Positions 26,365-37,438 of a stretch of 64,000 nucleotides of DNA are shown here, in pieces. Position 1 is the stretch's first letter. Every line of letters begins with the position of its first letter. Source of the DNA: Trichoplax sp. H2 (Eukaryota; Placozoa; Uniplacotomia; Trichoplacea); contig NOWV01000175.1 in assembly GCA_003344405.1 (NCBI GenBank), positions 1 through 64,000 of the forward strand. The letters run 5' to 3'. Below the pieces are notes generated by a model. It made no database searches. It was not told the DNA's origin and saw nothing but the letters and a program-made list of their open reading frames with translations. A program made the translations under genes and the position numbers.

Positions 26365-27306
26365 AAAGCGTAGACTTTTTGAGGCAAATGCAATCAATTA
26401 ATACTACATCATCCAAGGCATATCTTTTTTTTCTAAAATAATAGCTTGATATCTTCAAATGCACGATTTCAAAACAAATTTGTACTACTGTTAACTTCGA
26501 GATTAATTTTATCACAGGTCGGCACAGATCATGATATGCAACACGGGATATAAGACACCTTTACCTCGACAAGAGAGCATTTTTATCTTCGAAATTCAAC
26601 CATAAAATTTGGAGTATATGATGAGCTTTCTACCTTGCTGTATCTATACCAGAGGACCTTCAACGTACCACATGTAAAAAATTGTATCCAAAGCTATCAG
26701 CTAAGGATTCTTCACGAACTAATACCTACATCCACCAACTTTTGCTATGAAGCTACTTAGTATTACAAGTAGACTTACATATCGCATAAGTTCATTTTAT
26801 GAAGTTACTTAAATATAACAATTTCAACTTATTTATAATCCATACATTCACTTGATTCTGGGGATGGCATAAATCGAATAGACTATTAATAATTATTTTA
26901 TATACGGTACTGTAAATCAAAGTATAGAATTTATTTGAAAACTTGCTATGCAAGTACCATAGCGAAAGATCATAAGAGTTTGAAAATTATTGCCTTTATT
27001 GTAAAATTTTACTTGAACACATTCTCTTTATCCAGAAGAATTACTTAAGCAAGACTACTATCTAAAAATTGTACAAAGTGGAATTATAATGGGATAATGA
27101 TAGAATATACCTGTTATTGAGTAAAATATGCCGGAACGATATCAAATATCAGTTTATACAAGTTTTTACTGAACAACATACAGTTTTCGGATCTAAGCAA
27201 CTGATGTAATTTTATTCCTATATTGATTTCTTTCTTCTTGTGAACTTCTCTAAATTTTCCTGTCTCGCATTCAAGATCGTGATATTCGAGAATGTCAACG
27301 ACGTTA
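26365..27306. repeat. Segmental duplication, copy A (copy B at 32157-33088)
   Basis: It covers the 3' flank and the last 57-60 codons of the minus-strand gene at 27114-28439. Blocks such as TAAGACACCTTTAC(C/T)TCGACAAGAG and TCTTCGAAATTCAACCATAAA are shared with 32157-33088 in the same orientation. The outermost 150 bp also recurs at about 30727-30870. Confidence 0.85.
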
Positions 27307-28439
27307 ATTATTGCTGCCTCTCGTAAATCACTCCATAACTCTTCATGGCTGGCAATTCTGTAGCTGTTAATTCGCTTATGTCTGACGCTACTAATCAGGC
27401 TAACATAGCTTTTTTCCGCGATTACAGCACCGGTCACATTATCTCGTCTAATAAAAGGACCTTTATCCAACAAGGAATCTTGAAACTTTGAATTACCTTC
27501 TATTTTCTGCATATCGCCGCTACATAAACTAATCCTAACGTCACCCAATCCAGATTCATTTTTATAATCAATTTTAGCAAACAATGTATCCTCTTTATTT
27601 GTCATCAGTTGCATGTCAGTATCATAATCGGCATAACGATGAATATTAAAATCAGTAGGTTTAAATGTAATTCTAAAAACTTCTTTCTTACTTAGAAATG
27701 GTAAGGATAAATTATGGAAAGTATCCTTTTGATTATAATTAAGTTTGCAACAGACTGGATAGAATGAAGTTTTGATGGTACTATATTTCTTTGAAGGTGT
27801 CGTTGTAGGCTAAAATCCGTTAACAAAAGTTTTAAACTTATGGATGGGCATTCTCTTTTGACGCAAATCTAAACCGGTTACTAAAATATAACCGTATCGG
27901 ATAGTTGCAAATAAGTTTTCCATAGCTACAGAATCAATCTGCTTATTCATAACATCATTTATCCAGTGCTGCAATATAAGTGTTAAATCGTTAATGTCAA
28001 CTTGGCTAGTATCCACAGTGTGTTTTAGATAAGGTGTATAAAATTGCTTATGGGTATCACACTCATAACGATGGATGAAATTGTTGTCTTCCTTAATTTG
28101 CACCAATTGGTCGTCATCAATTGAACCTCTTATTAATAAGAACTTCCAAATTTGTAAATGATTAACTTGATCACCGTCTTTCGGTAAAGGCTGATGTTTG
28201 TTGTTGCTTTTTACATTCAGAGCTTCAAGATCACTAGTTCGCTTATTAAGTCTACTTTGGTAATTATCAACATAATTTGTTCTATAGCTATTCCAATTGT
28301 AGGCATGAGGATGAGAAGAACTTTTGTCATGTTTAGCCCTCCAACTTAATTGCTTTTCTGCACAATTTAAACTTTTCTTTCCAACTGAGTCTAAACCTAT
28401 TTTCTTCAAATTGTTATCATCAACATCTTTAGACGCCAT
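27114..28439 (-). pseudogene. Intronless single-unit family member with one in-frame TAG
   Basis: From ATG 28437-28439 (MASKDVDDNN; the paralogues also start MAS) the frame runs 442 codons to TAA at 27114-27116. It is interrupted only by TAG at 27810-27812, codon 210. Both sides of the stop align with the intact 465-residue paralogue at 33717-35114. Upstream are WKFLLIRGSIDDDQLVQI, FYTPYLKH and TIRYGYILVTGL; downstream are KTSFYPVCCK, FRITFKPTDFNIHRYADYD, GDVRISL, SVRHKRINS and KKEINIGIKL. The stop lies in the variable linker between the two halves, opposite the SPSANSSNPKRKR stretch of the paralogue. It could be a recent nonsense allele, a read-through gene, two adjacent half-proteins, or an error. 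An upstream in-frame ATG at 28505 adds 22 non-conserved residues. Function is unknown. Confidence 0.75.
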
Positions 28440-28505
28440 TTTCTTTACGTGAGTTTTAACTATCAAGACTTCTTGAACCAATAACAATCCAGTACGTAGA
28501 AGCAT

Positions 28506-29770
28506 ATCGTTCCAAGGGATATTTAGAAAGCTTTTTGTTATTGTTTCTGGCCAGTGCTAACACAATAAGTTGCTGCAGTCGAATAAAATCTTGTATCAAG
28601 AGTGCAAACATCCTTATTAACTACTATTGTCACATTATTATAATCGTTAGACCGCTTTTGTCTAAATTAAGAAAAAAAATTCTCACTTGTGTTCTCATCT
28701 GTTCTCCTGATTATAGCATGTCAATTTTGCTATATTAGCTCAACTTGTGAACTTTTACGTATACCATCATTCAATGAATTCATAGCTAGGATACATCTAA
28801 TTATATAAGCCAAGAAATGGTTACTTAGTCTTACTACGATAATATATGGATTTATAATACATACAGTAAGTACCGCTACGATCGGAATCTACTGTAAAAA
28901 AAGCACTATAGCAATTTCACAGCAACACTCGCTCTTTTCACGAATTACCCATAGTAACAATAGGGAAGATAATTTTGCATTGCGATAATTAAGCCAACTG
29001 AAGCAAATTTCGAATATTTTATATTGCTGTCTTAAAACAAATATAATTATTTGGATTCAAAAAACGTAAAAGTGTCCAGAGAGTTCCATCTTAAAACTGG
29101 GTTTATTTTCTCAAGAAAATTCCCATGATATAGAATATAGCCTGCTTGTAAACAAATTTTTACTCATTATACAAACATTAATTTAGGCTTGGTCAAATTG
29201 ATAAACATATCATCGTAAGCTCTTATATAATTATAATTTCGTATTCTTCTTGTCTAAATCAACTAATCATGCCTGTGCTATCGAACATATGTTTCCATCT
29301 ATCGCAACAAAACAACTAATAACAGTTCATAGTAAACTTTATATCGTTAATTAAACAACATTAGTCATACATATCCTCTCTAAACACATCCAGATCTAAC
29401 TAGCGTACAATAATCAAGAAAGGTAGTGTTTACCATAAGTTATCTTATAAAATACGACTATTGTTATGCTATGTTTTTTGGCTTTCCAAAGAAAAATACA
29501 ATAGAGTGCTTAGTTCTTATTATGACTCCTTTTAACATTTCATTCTAGCATTATCAGGCTGCGTTAAACTAGTAACGATTTTAGTTCATCTAAACTAGCA
29601 CAAAATTTCCAACCCATGATAACGGCAGTATTCATAATAATACGTAAAACTTGCGATATTCTATAATCATGGTATCAATACGTGGAATAAATACTTATTT
29701 GAAGTACATCAGCTAGTTTTCAATATTTCTATGAGCTCCACTAAATGTAGTACATAGCTAAACAGCTTTA
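28506..29770. other. Intergenic region without a supported gene
   Basis: AT-rich sequence upstream of the family member at 28439. I see no exon, RNA gene or repeat that I can support. Confidence 0.45.
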
Positions 29771-30180
29771 TATTGAGTTATTAGCCGACTCATACCGTAC
29801 TAAGAGCTTATTATTTACTTTTTAATTAGCACACTCATCATAAGCGCATTAGTAATTTCATATCTTAATCATTTTGCAAATGACTTTACGTTTATTAAAA
29901 GCGTTACAAAATAGTAGCGAGGTATACAGCAAATAAAAGATCGATCTACACAATCTACTTTACTGTATCTGCTATTAAAAGATCTATGCAGTAGCAAAGG
30001 GTAGCTTACGCCAATTGCTCGCAGCGAACAACTGGTGGCTCACGCATAGTAGTAAATTGGAAGTGATTGTTGTATAATTATAATTATAATTAACAGTTTC
30101 CTTATACAATTTCAAAAGTTCCCATATATTCTGATTTTACTAAAGATAATCTTAGGTGCAGAATGATTTCAAAACGATTT
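29771..30180. repeat. Segmental duplication, copy A (copy B at 33089-33480)
   Basis: Shared blocks include TTATTAGCC..(A)C..CATAC, CACTCATCATAAGCGC, TGCAAATGA(C/T)TTTACGTTTATT and GTATAATTAT..TTAACAGTTTC. The order is conserved and identity is moderate to high. No shared coding frame is apparent. Confidence 0.8.
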
Positions 30181-31400
30181 AACGTGCCAATAAATTGTAC
30201 TATACTAAAAGTATCTAAAGGATTATATCGCCATTTACAGAACATTACCCTTGGGTATTAGCGGAACTTTTATAATCTATTCTGTTTCAAATTTTTAGAT
30301 TATTAAAGCTGTTTAAACTTATCTTCATCAAATATACAGTAAACACAATATTCAGCAGTATATACTGCTCGTATTAAAGAATAATCTTATATTTCTTTCC
30401 AAATATTGAATAGCATATCGCATTAGCTATCTCGAAATAAATAGATCTGTCATCGATGAAGCTCTTTATCTATAACTACTTCTAAGCTATGAAGAAAATG
30501 ATTTTAAATAGATTTTAACAATACTTTCTCCGTTACAAATAGCTTAATTCACATTCGAAGCCTACCTAAGCTCGCTAATAGAGCCAGCTCAGTATCGGAT
30601 TGATTGTTTTCATATATCCTTGAGGAAGAAAAGAATTAAAGAATTAAAGCGAAGAATACATACGACAAATAAAATGGGATCTCGATTTATAGAAATTTAT
30701 CCCATTTTATTTTCCTATTTATCCTATTTAGGCAAATACTAATTATTGGTTATAATTTAAGTGTAAAGCGTAGACTTTTTGAGGTAAATGTAATCAATCA
30801 GTACTACATCATCCAAGGCATATCTCCATTTTTTCTAAAATAATAGCCTGATATCTTCAAATTCAGGATTTCAACACAAATTCGAATACAGTTGTAATAA
30901 AATTCAAATGCAAAGAAGACGTTAGTGTGGATAGCAATAGCTTAATTACAATATATTGAAAGTTTAATGTTAAACGGAGGATAAAAGTAACTATTAACAG
31001 GAAGACTTCACTTCATATACAACGGGCAAACATCATTTGCCATCTTATAAGGTATAATAGCTTCCTAAGTAATTCAGTCGGAGCTTCTACTAATACCAAA
31101 GTTTCTCATATTATAATTATCGTCTATCTTTCCAAATGCGGCATAGATAACAACTGACTACATTATTCATATAATTTTAGTCGATAACACTATTATCCTT
31201 CGTTATATAATAGAAGTAAAGCTTACAGTAGTTCTTAGCATTCTTAGATACAGAAACAATATGGGAAACTCCATAGTGATTCTTTCAACTTGCTGTTGTG
31301 CATTCACATTGTAAGATAAAGGAACAGCATAAGAAATGGTACTGTACTTGCGCCTCTACATACTTCTACGATTTTACTGTCTATTACTGATCATCTATTA

Positions 31401-31733
31401 ATGGCTAGCTTGATTGGAGATGAGAGAACAGGTTCGATTTTGCCAATTCCAAGAATGAATTTATCATCATCGGGTTTTGATGTGCCTGTTCGACTAATTA
31501 GGCATCAATTTCCCGTTCGGCTAGCATTTACATCGACTATTAATAAAAGTCAAGAGGAAATATTTCATCGACGCGATGTAATGTTAAGCGGAGATTTATT
31601 TACACATGGACAGCTATATGTTGCAATAAAGAGAGTCGGGAATCCAAGAGATTTACTAATATACACAAGTCAGGCAGAACAGTTTATAAATCGAGATAGG
31701 CAAACAATTTACGATTCCTCAAGCGATTGTTTT
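31401..31733 (+). mobile_element. Helitron-type PIF1 helicase remnant (C-terminal end)
   Basis: The open frame contains LPIPRMNLSSSGFDVPVRL, RHQFPVRLAFTSTINKSQ and HGQLYVAIKRVGNPRDLLIY. These are the last helicase motifs of PIF1-like helicases in Helitron transposons (typically QFPVR-AFAMTINKAQGQT and HGQLYVA-SRV). The upstream helicase and the Rep nuclease are absent, so this is a truncated, immobile relic. Downstream of the stop I find no convincing CTRR end with a preceding hairpin. A cellular PIF1 gene is unlikely given the Helitron-like sequence and the truncation. Confidence 0.8.
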
Positions 31734-32156
31734 TGAGCACGTAATGCCGTCTATCAAGAAGTTCAATGAAGTTCTGAAATTTGTGTAATTGAATGTAATA
31801 AAAATGCAATTGTACAATTATTAGGCATTATATTTGCATGATAATTTGTTATCTTTTTTGTCTATTACAGTACAGTATTAAATTAGTGCAAACGGCAACC
31901 CGGGGTAAAATTTAGTCACGATTAGAAATAGCATACTGAGATTATTCAATTATTAGAGTAATGTTTAAATAATAGTTAACGTGTTAACAGTACAACCGGG
32001 AGCAAGGTGGGGGGGGGATGAGCTAGTAATCATAATAGATAATTTATTGCTACTAATATAGGATCTCCTATATCAACGTCAACAGCTATTTAAGTTAGTT
32101 AATCTCGCTAACCTTACAACTGTTAACCTCGAAGTTAATTTCATCACATTCCAGCA

Positions 32157-33088
32157 TAGACTTTTTCGAGGCAAATGCAATCAATCAATGCTATACCATC
32201 TAAAGCAGATATCCTTTTTTTTAAAGTAATGGCTTGATATTTTCAAATACATGATTTATTCACAAATTCAGCATACTGTATAATTAACTTCAAAGTCAAT
32301 TTTTTCCCTTGCCGAAATAGATTCTGATATTCAATACTAGAAATAAGACACCTTTACTTCGACAAGAGTGAATTTTTATCTTCGAAATTCAACCATAAAG
32401 TTAAAGTCTAAGATAAATTGTCTGCCTTGTTGTATCTATATCTAAGGGCCTCAGCGTACTACATGTAAAAACTGTATCCAAAGTTTTCAGCTAAAGATTC
32501 TTCATGAACTTATACCTTCATCTATGAATTTTTATTATAAAGCTACGTAGCATTTCAAGCAGACTTACATATCGCAAAACCACATTTATGAAATTACTTA
32601 GATATAACTTTCATATTATTTATAATCCATACATTCACATGATTCTAAGGATAACCTCAATCGAATAGACAATTGATAATCATTTTTACATACGTTATTG
32701 TCAACTAAATAGCTACCTTCTACATTCTAAAGATAGAATTCATTAGAAAACTTGTAATGCGAGTGCCAAAGTAAATGATCATAAAATTTGTAAATTATTG
32801 TTTTAATTACAAAATTTCGCTTGAGCATATTCTCTTCATCAAGAAGATTTACTTAAGCAAGACTACTATCCAAAACTTGTACAAAGTGGAAACATTACTG
32901 ATAAAATGTTAAGTAAAATATGCTGGAACGATATCAAATATCAGTTTATACAAATTTTTACTAAACAAGAAAGAGTTTTTGTGACTAAGTAATTGATGTA
33001 ATTTTATTCCTATATTGATTTCTTTCTTCTTGTGAACTTCTCTAAATTCGCCAGTCTCATAATCAAGATCGTGATATTCGAGAATGTT
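32157..33088. repeat. Segmental duplication, copy B (of 26365-27306)
   Basis: It matches copy A up to 33088, inside the coding frame, and there abruptly continues as a copy of 29771-30180. The join at 33088/33089 is a rearrangement breakpoint. Confidence 0.85.
32909..33088 (-). pseudogene. C-terminal fragment of the intronless family gene
   Basis: The fragment reads NILEYHDLDYETGEF, EVHKKKEINIGIKLHQLL and LYKLIFDIVPAYFT-stop. It is nearly the same as the C-terminus of the gene at 27114-28439. About 60 codons are open without a stop. The frame is cut at 33088, where unrelated repeat sequence begins, so there is no upstream domain and no start. It is a duplicated piece rather than a gene. Confidence 0.85.
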
Positions 33089-33480
33089 GAGTTATTAGCC
33101 AACACATGCCTTACTAAGAGCTTACTATTTACTCCATAATTAGTGCGCACTCATCATAAGCGCTTTGCTTATATCATATTATCATCACTTTGCAAATGAT
33201 TTTACGTTTATTTAAAGCATTGCAAAATAATAGCAAGGCATACAGCAAATACATTGTCGATTCCTACACAATCTACTCTACCGTATCTACCATTGAAAGT
33301 TCTTGAGCAATAGTAAAGAGCAACTTACGCCTATCTTTCGTGGCTGACAACTGGTAGTTTACGCATGATAGTAAATTCGAACTGATTGCAGTATAATTAT
33401 GATTAACAGTTTCTTTTCTCCTTATACAATTTTGAAATTCCCTTATACTCTTATTTTACAGGAAATAATCTATGGTGCAG
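33089..33480. repeat. Segmental duplication, copy B (of 29771-30180)
   Basis: It is fused directly to the truncated gene fragment at 32909-33088. Orientation and block order match copy A. Confidence 0.8.
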
Positions 33481-33716
33481 AAATAGCGGGAAAATAGAAG
33501 TGTCTCTAATAATTATTTAGTAATGCTTCAGTTGATTGATTGATTATTATAAACTAATTATACACATTTAAAATCGCATCAACTTGATGAATATTATTTA
33601 GATAGCACTCTCTACTTTATTTACTAACTATATTGCAAGACAGAATAACAATCAAAGGCATACAGTAAGTCATCAATTATTAGAAAGCTTTACCTTTATT
33701 TTTAATTTGCATTACG

Positions 33717-35114
33717 TTAATTATCACGCAGGTAAGCCGGTAAAACTGTGGCTCGCAACTCACAGTATTCACGTCTGAATATTGAGCTTAGTTGGATTCC
33801 CAAATTAACTTCTAATTTTTCATGAATTTCGTTAAATTTACCTGTTTTGCGATCTAATTGCAGGTATTCCGCAATTTTCGAAACATTGATGACTGTGGCC
33901 ATTCGCAACTCATCCCATAGCTCCGCATTAGCGGCAAACTTTAAGGTCTTTATTTTCTTATGCCTAACATTGCTTATTCTCTTAGTACAGGCTTTCTCTA
34001 CTATTACAGCACCACTTGTTTCTTCTAGTTTTATAAGTGGAGATTCATCAGTTATAGTATTTAGCCTTTGGGCAAGAAGTGCTTCCGTGCATTCAGAATT
34101 ATTTTTCGCGATCGAAATTCGAACATCATTTCCTCCAGTAGGATCTTTGATATCCAGTTTTAAATAAGCTATGTCTTCCTTGCTACTTATTAGATTCATT
34201 TGGCTATCATAGTCTATATAACTACGAATTTTGCTGTCTTGAGTGACAAACGAGATTCTAAATGTTTCCCATTCTTCATCTAAAACCAAGGATGAGCTTT
34301 TATCTAGGCTGTCATATTTACATGGATACTTATTGTAGATGGGAAAGAAAGCAGTTTTAATACGACATATTCGCTTTCTTTTAGGATTACTACTGTTAGC
34401 TGAAGGTGACATCCAATTCAGATGCTGTTTCAATTGTTGATGTGACATTCGATCAACATATGGTTCTAGATTTGTTATATAGAAACAACCGTAACAAACT
34501 TTGATGAACATTTGGTCCATATCTGAAGGATCGATGCACTCAGTCATAACATTATCAATCCATTGCTGGAATATAGCGGAAAATTCTCGGATTTCTTTCC
34601 TGTCATCATTTTGAAATTGCGAAATATAAGGAGTATAATATATTATTTCATCACCGTCAGTACCATAACAAGCATCTAAATGCTTTCTAAATTCTACTAT
34701 TTGGTCATCTGAGCAGGAACCACGCAATCTAAACAATTTCCACGCTTTTACTTTTTCATTATGTGATCTTCGGTTACTTAAGCATTTGTTGCCACGATTT
34801 TGCCTAGATCCATTATTGAAAGCATTTGAATTGAAATTTTGATTGCGACTAAAGTTTTGTTCGCCACGATGGCTTCGACTTGAAGAATCATTATTTCGGT
34901 AACTACTATGATGATAGTTTTTACTATCTTGTGAATTAAAATTTCGGCTGTAATTAGGTGTTCTCCTGGTGTTGTTAGTTTGTCGTTGATTGCTATGTGG
35001 AGGGGCACTGTTACTAGCAGATTTTGGTAGTTTGATATTCTTTATTCCATCAATGCATTCATCGAAAGATTTTTCGTAACCATTGCCATCATTCTGATGT
35101 GAGCTGGAAGCCAT
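33717..35114 (-). CDS. Intronless unknown-domain protein, single unit, 465 aa
   Basis: An uninterrupted frame from ATG (MASSSHQNDG) to TAA. Residues 1-120 are low complexity, rich in Asn, Ser, Arg and Gly, like the disordered tails of many RNA-binding proteins. Residues 122-465 form one copy of a unit of about 350 residues shared with the genes at 27114-28439 and 37439-41311. The order is WKLFRLRGSCSDDQIVEF, a YYTPYI block, a helical segment ending FQQWIDNV, VCYGCFYITNLEPYVDRM, KTAFFPIYNKY, ETFRISFVTQDSKIRSYIDY, GGNDVRISI, NVRHKKIKTLKF, LDRKTGKF, KLEVNLGIQL and VLPAYLRDN. There is no signal peptide or membrane segment. I do not recognise the family. A faint similarity in motif order to tunnel-fold RNA triphosphatases is inference only. 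Lack of introns contrasts with most neighbours and suggests retroposition or foreign origin. Confidence 0.85.
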   Translation of the reverse strand: MASSSHQNDGNGYEKSFDECIDGIKNIKLPKSASNSAPPHSNQRQTNNTRRTPNYSRNFNSQDSKNYHHSSYRNNDSSSRSHRGEQNFSRNQNFNSNAFNNGSRQNRGNKCLSNRRSHNEKVKAWKLFRLRGSCSDDQIVEFRKHLDACYGTDGDEIIYYTPYISQFQNDDRKEIREFSAIFQQWIDNVMTECIDPSDMDQMFIKVCYGCFYITNLEPYVDRMSHQQLKQHLNWMSPSANSSNPKRKRICRIKTAFFPIYNKYPCKYDSLDKSSSLVLDEEWETFRISFVTQDSKIRSYIDYDSQMNLISSKEDIAYLKLDIKDPTGGNDVRISIAKNNSECTEALLAQRLNTITDESPLIKLEETSGAVIVEKACTKRISNVRHKKIKTLKFAANAELWDELRMATVINVSKIAEYLQLDRKTGKFNEIHEKLEVNLGIQLSSIFRREYCELRATVLPAYLRDN

Positions 35115-37438
35115 TTCTGGGTGTAAGATAGTTTTTATAGTAGATAGTAGCCAATATGGAAATTCTTTGGCAATTATAGCCTAAGCCTAACCGCGGATTT
35201 ACATATGCCTGTTAGAAAAAATGATGACATTGGTATGATCGATTTTCCGTGATTATAGTCTGTATTTATTCAACACAGCTGGGGTGCACTAATTTATTCA
35301 TTCAACTATTATACATTCTATCCATGAAAGAATTGGTTATTGTTATAATTGATGTAATAATAACGCAGACTAAATTTATTTCCTAGTTACTAGTATGTCA
35401 GCAGCTATACTTCTACAGATTATAATACCAACTAATCAAACTTACTGATGTCTCATGGTTCAATTTCTCAACACGACCAGTAAAGTTTATGAATAGTGTT
35501 TCCTATAGGAAAGTATCATAACACTATATTACTTTTTATCTCTAACTCATATAGAATTGCTCTCATTAATTTATATCCAAACTGACGACGAAATCACATG
35601 AATAGGTTAGACGTAGGCATCCAATCGGAGATGATAAGCTACGCAAAGATTCACGAAATGCAAAATTGATTTAAAATGATTGTGGCCGAAAAATTCTATT
35701 TACTTAATTGATATAAGAAATCATTAAGAATCACAATTAACGCTTTTAGTATAAACATAGCAGTAAATCTTTCTAATAATAAAACAAATATTTTTTCTTC
35801 GTGCATTAACTAAACAGTTGTTACTTAATATGTCCGACAGAATTTCTATCTATAACCACTTATTAAAGCAACACACCCAATATCGCAAAACTACAAATGT
35901 TACCCTCTAGGCTACTACAGAAATACTATATTCTACCGTACTACTATCGGAATATTAGTAAGGATAAAGACCATTGCGTTACAGTCACTTCATAACATAT
36001 GGGTTACAAATCGAAATTTATAACAAGAAAAAGTTAAACTACTACAGAAAACTAGTACTATAAGTCTATTGTCAGATTTGTCTTCCACGACTTCTACCAG
36101 CAGTACAACTCTAAATAATAACAATCTCCTATCGTCATGAGAAATAGTAACTCTATCAGTCTCTTTTAGACAAAATTGAAACCAAACTTTATTGAAAAGT
36201 CAAGCAACAGATAGTAAATCGACGTAAACATTTAATGTTTGTAGATAATATTCTACAGCAATGTAGATATCTATTAAAACGTCATAGATAATTTATTACT
36301 AATACATTCCTAGATAAGTTATCTTATGGAAATTATGTTACGACAGTGATACAAAAGTTACTACTTAACAATAAGAAGGAAACAATATATGTGTTTGCTT
36401 AATCTGCTTTATATCGGAAATTAATGCAAATTATGTTTACTCTTGCATAGTTTCAGTTATGACATCATGCAAATGCGGAAGTAAAATCTTACTACTTATT
36501 GAGAAAGCACGTAGCACCTACGTTGGGTACTACTATCGAAGCATTAACAATCTGTAGTAATTTCAGCTAATTACAGTAATTTTGTGTAGGCAATACAGCG
36601 ATAGTATGTACACAATTATAATTTAATCACATATTTCAAAGCAAAGTCGGTTTTGGATTCTAATTAGTTAAGCTGCCTTCTTAGTTTAAAAATAGTTTCC
36701 GCAAGTAATGACTTTGAACCAATTACTGAGGAAATTGAGTCAAATACTAACAGTATTAGAGTTTATTTGCAATATGTTGAGTGTTTACCACTAGATATTA
36801 AATAGAAGCAAAAATTCCAGTTGTAGTAACTAATAGGCAAGAAAGCAGCCAAGATTAAACTTCAGCATAAACGAAAAATAGATTTGCTCAAAAATAAGAA
36901 TTGAAGTTTATTTCATAAGAATAGAGTTTAAGTACAAACCAGAACGTTAACTGTTAATTTACGATATTTAACTTTACGTACAATGTTCACCGCATGAATT
37001 TGCCATCGTGTTTCAGCTAGCGTTGAGCTATTAAATTATCATTTAAGACAATATCAACTAATACATTTCGTAGCAATTAATTCTGATACGTTTTGTTATT
37101 TCGTATAGAACTGTATTATGCATGATCAGACTTTGTAGATATTTGGGACAAGTTATAATCTATATTTACTCTATATAAAAGTGAGGAATTTGTTGTTGGC
37201 ATCACTTTTTACGTATCATGTTCTAACTTGACTATCTTAGCCTTTCAAGGATTGATAGTAAAGGCTTAAATTGCTTATTTATTTTTCTGTTAAGTAATGG
37301 ATAAATAGCTGTCAGATGAAATTATGATTGGATTATGTAAATACATATACCCGTACCTTTAATTTATGATAACTATAAATTATATGTGATTCATGACAAT
37401 CCATTAAAGGATAGTGTTTCATGGCCTATTATTGACCA
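35115..37438. other. Spacer between two family genes
   Basis: No coding exon is supported. It contains copies of dispersed repeats near 36065-36215 and 36300-36365. Confidence 0.5.

Noticed and set aside
31734-32020. Helitron 3' terminus
   Set aside because: The GCAAACGGCAACCCGGGG stretch near 31890 is unusual, but no hairpin followed by CTRR could be defined.
33847-34167. Plus-strand frame of 106 codons
   Set aside because: It is the antisense shadow of the 465-residue minus-strand gene.
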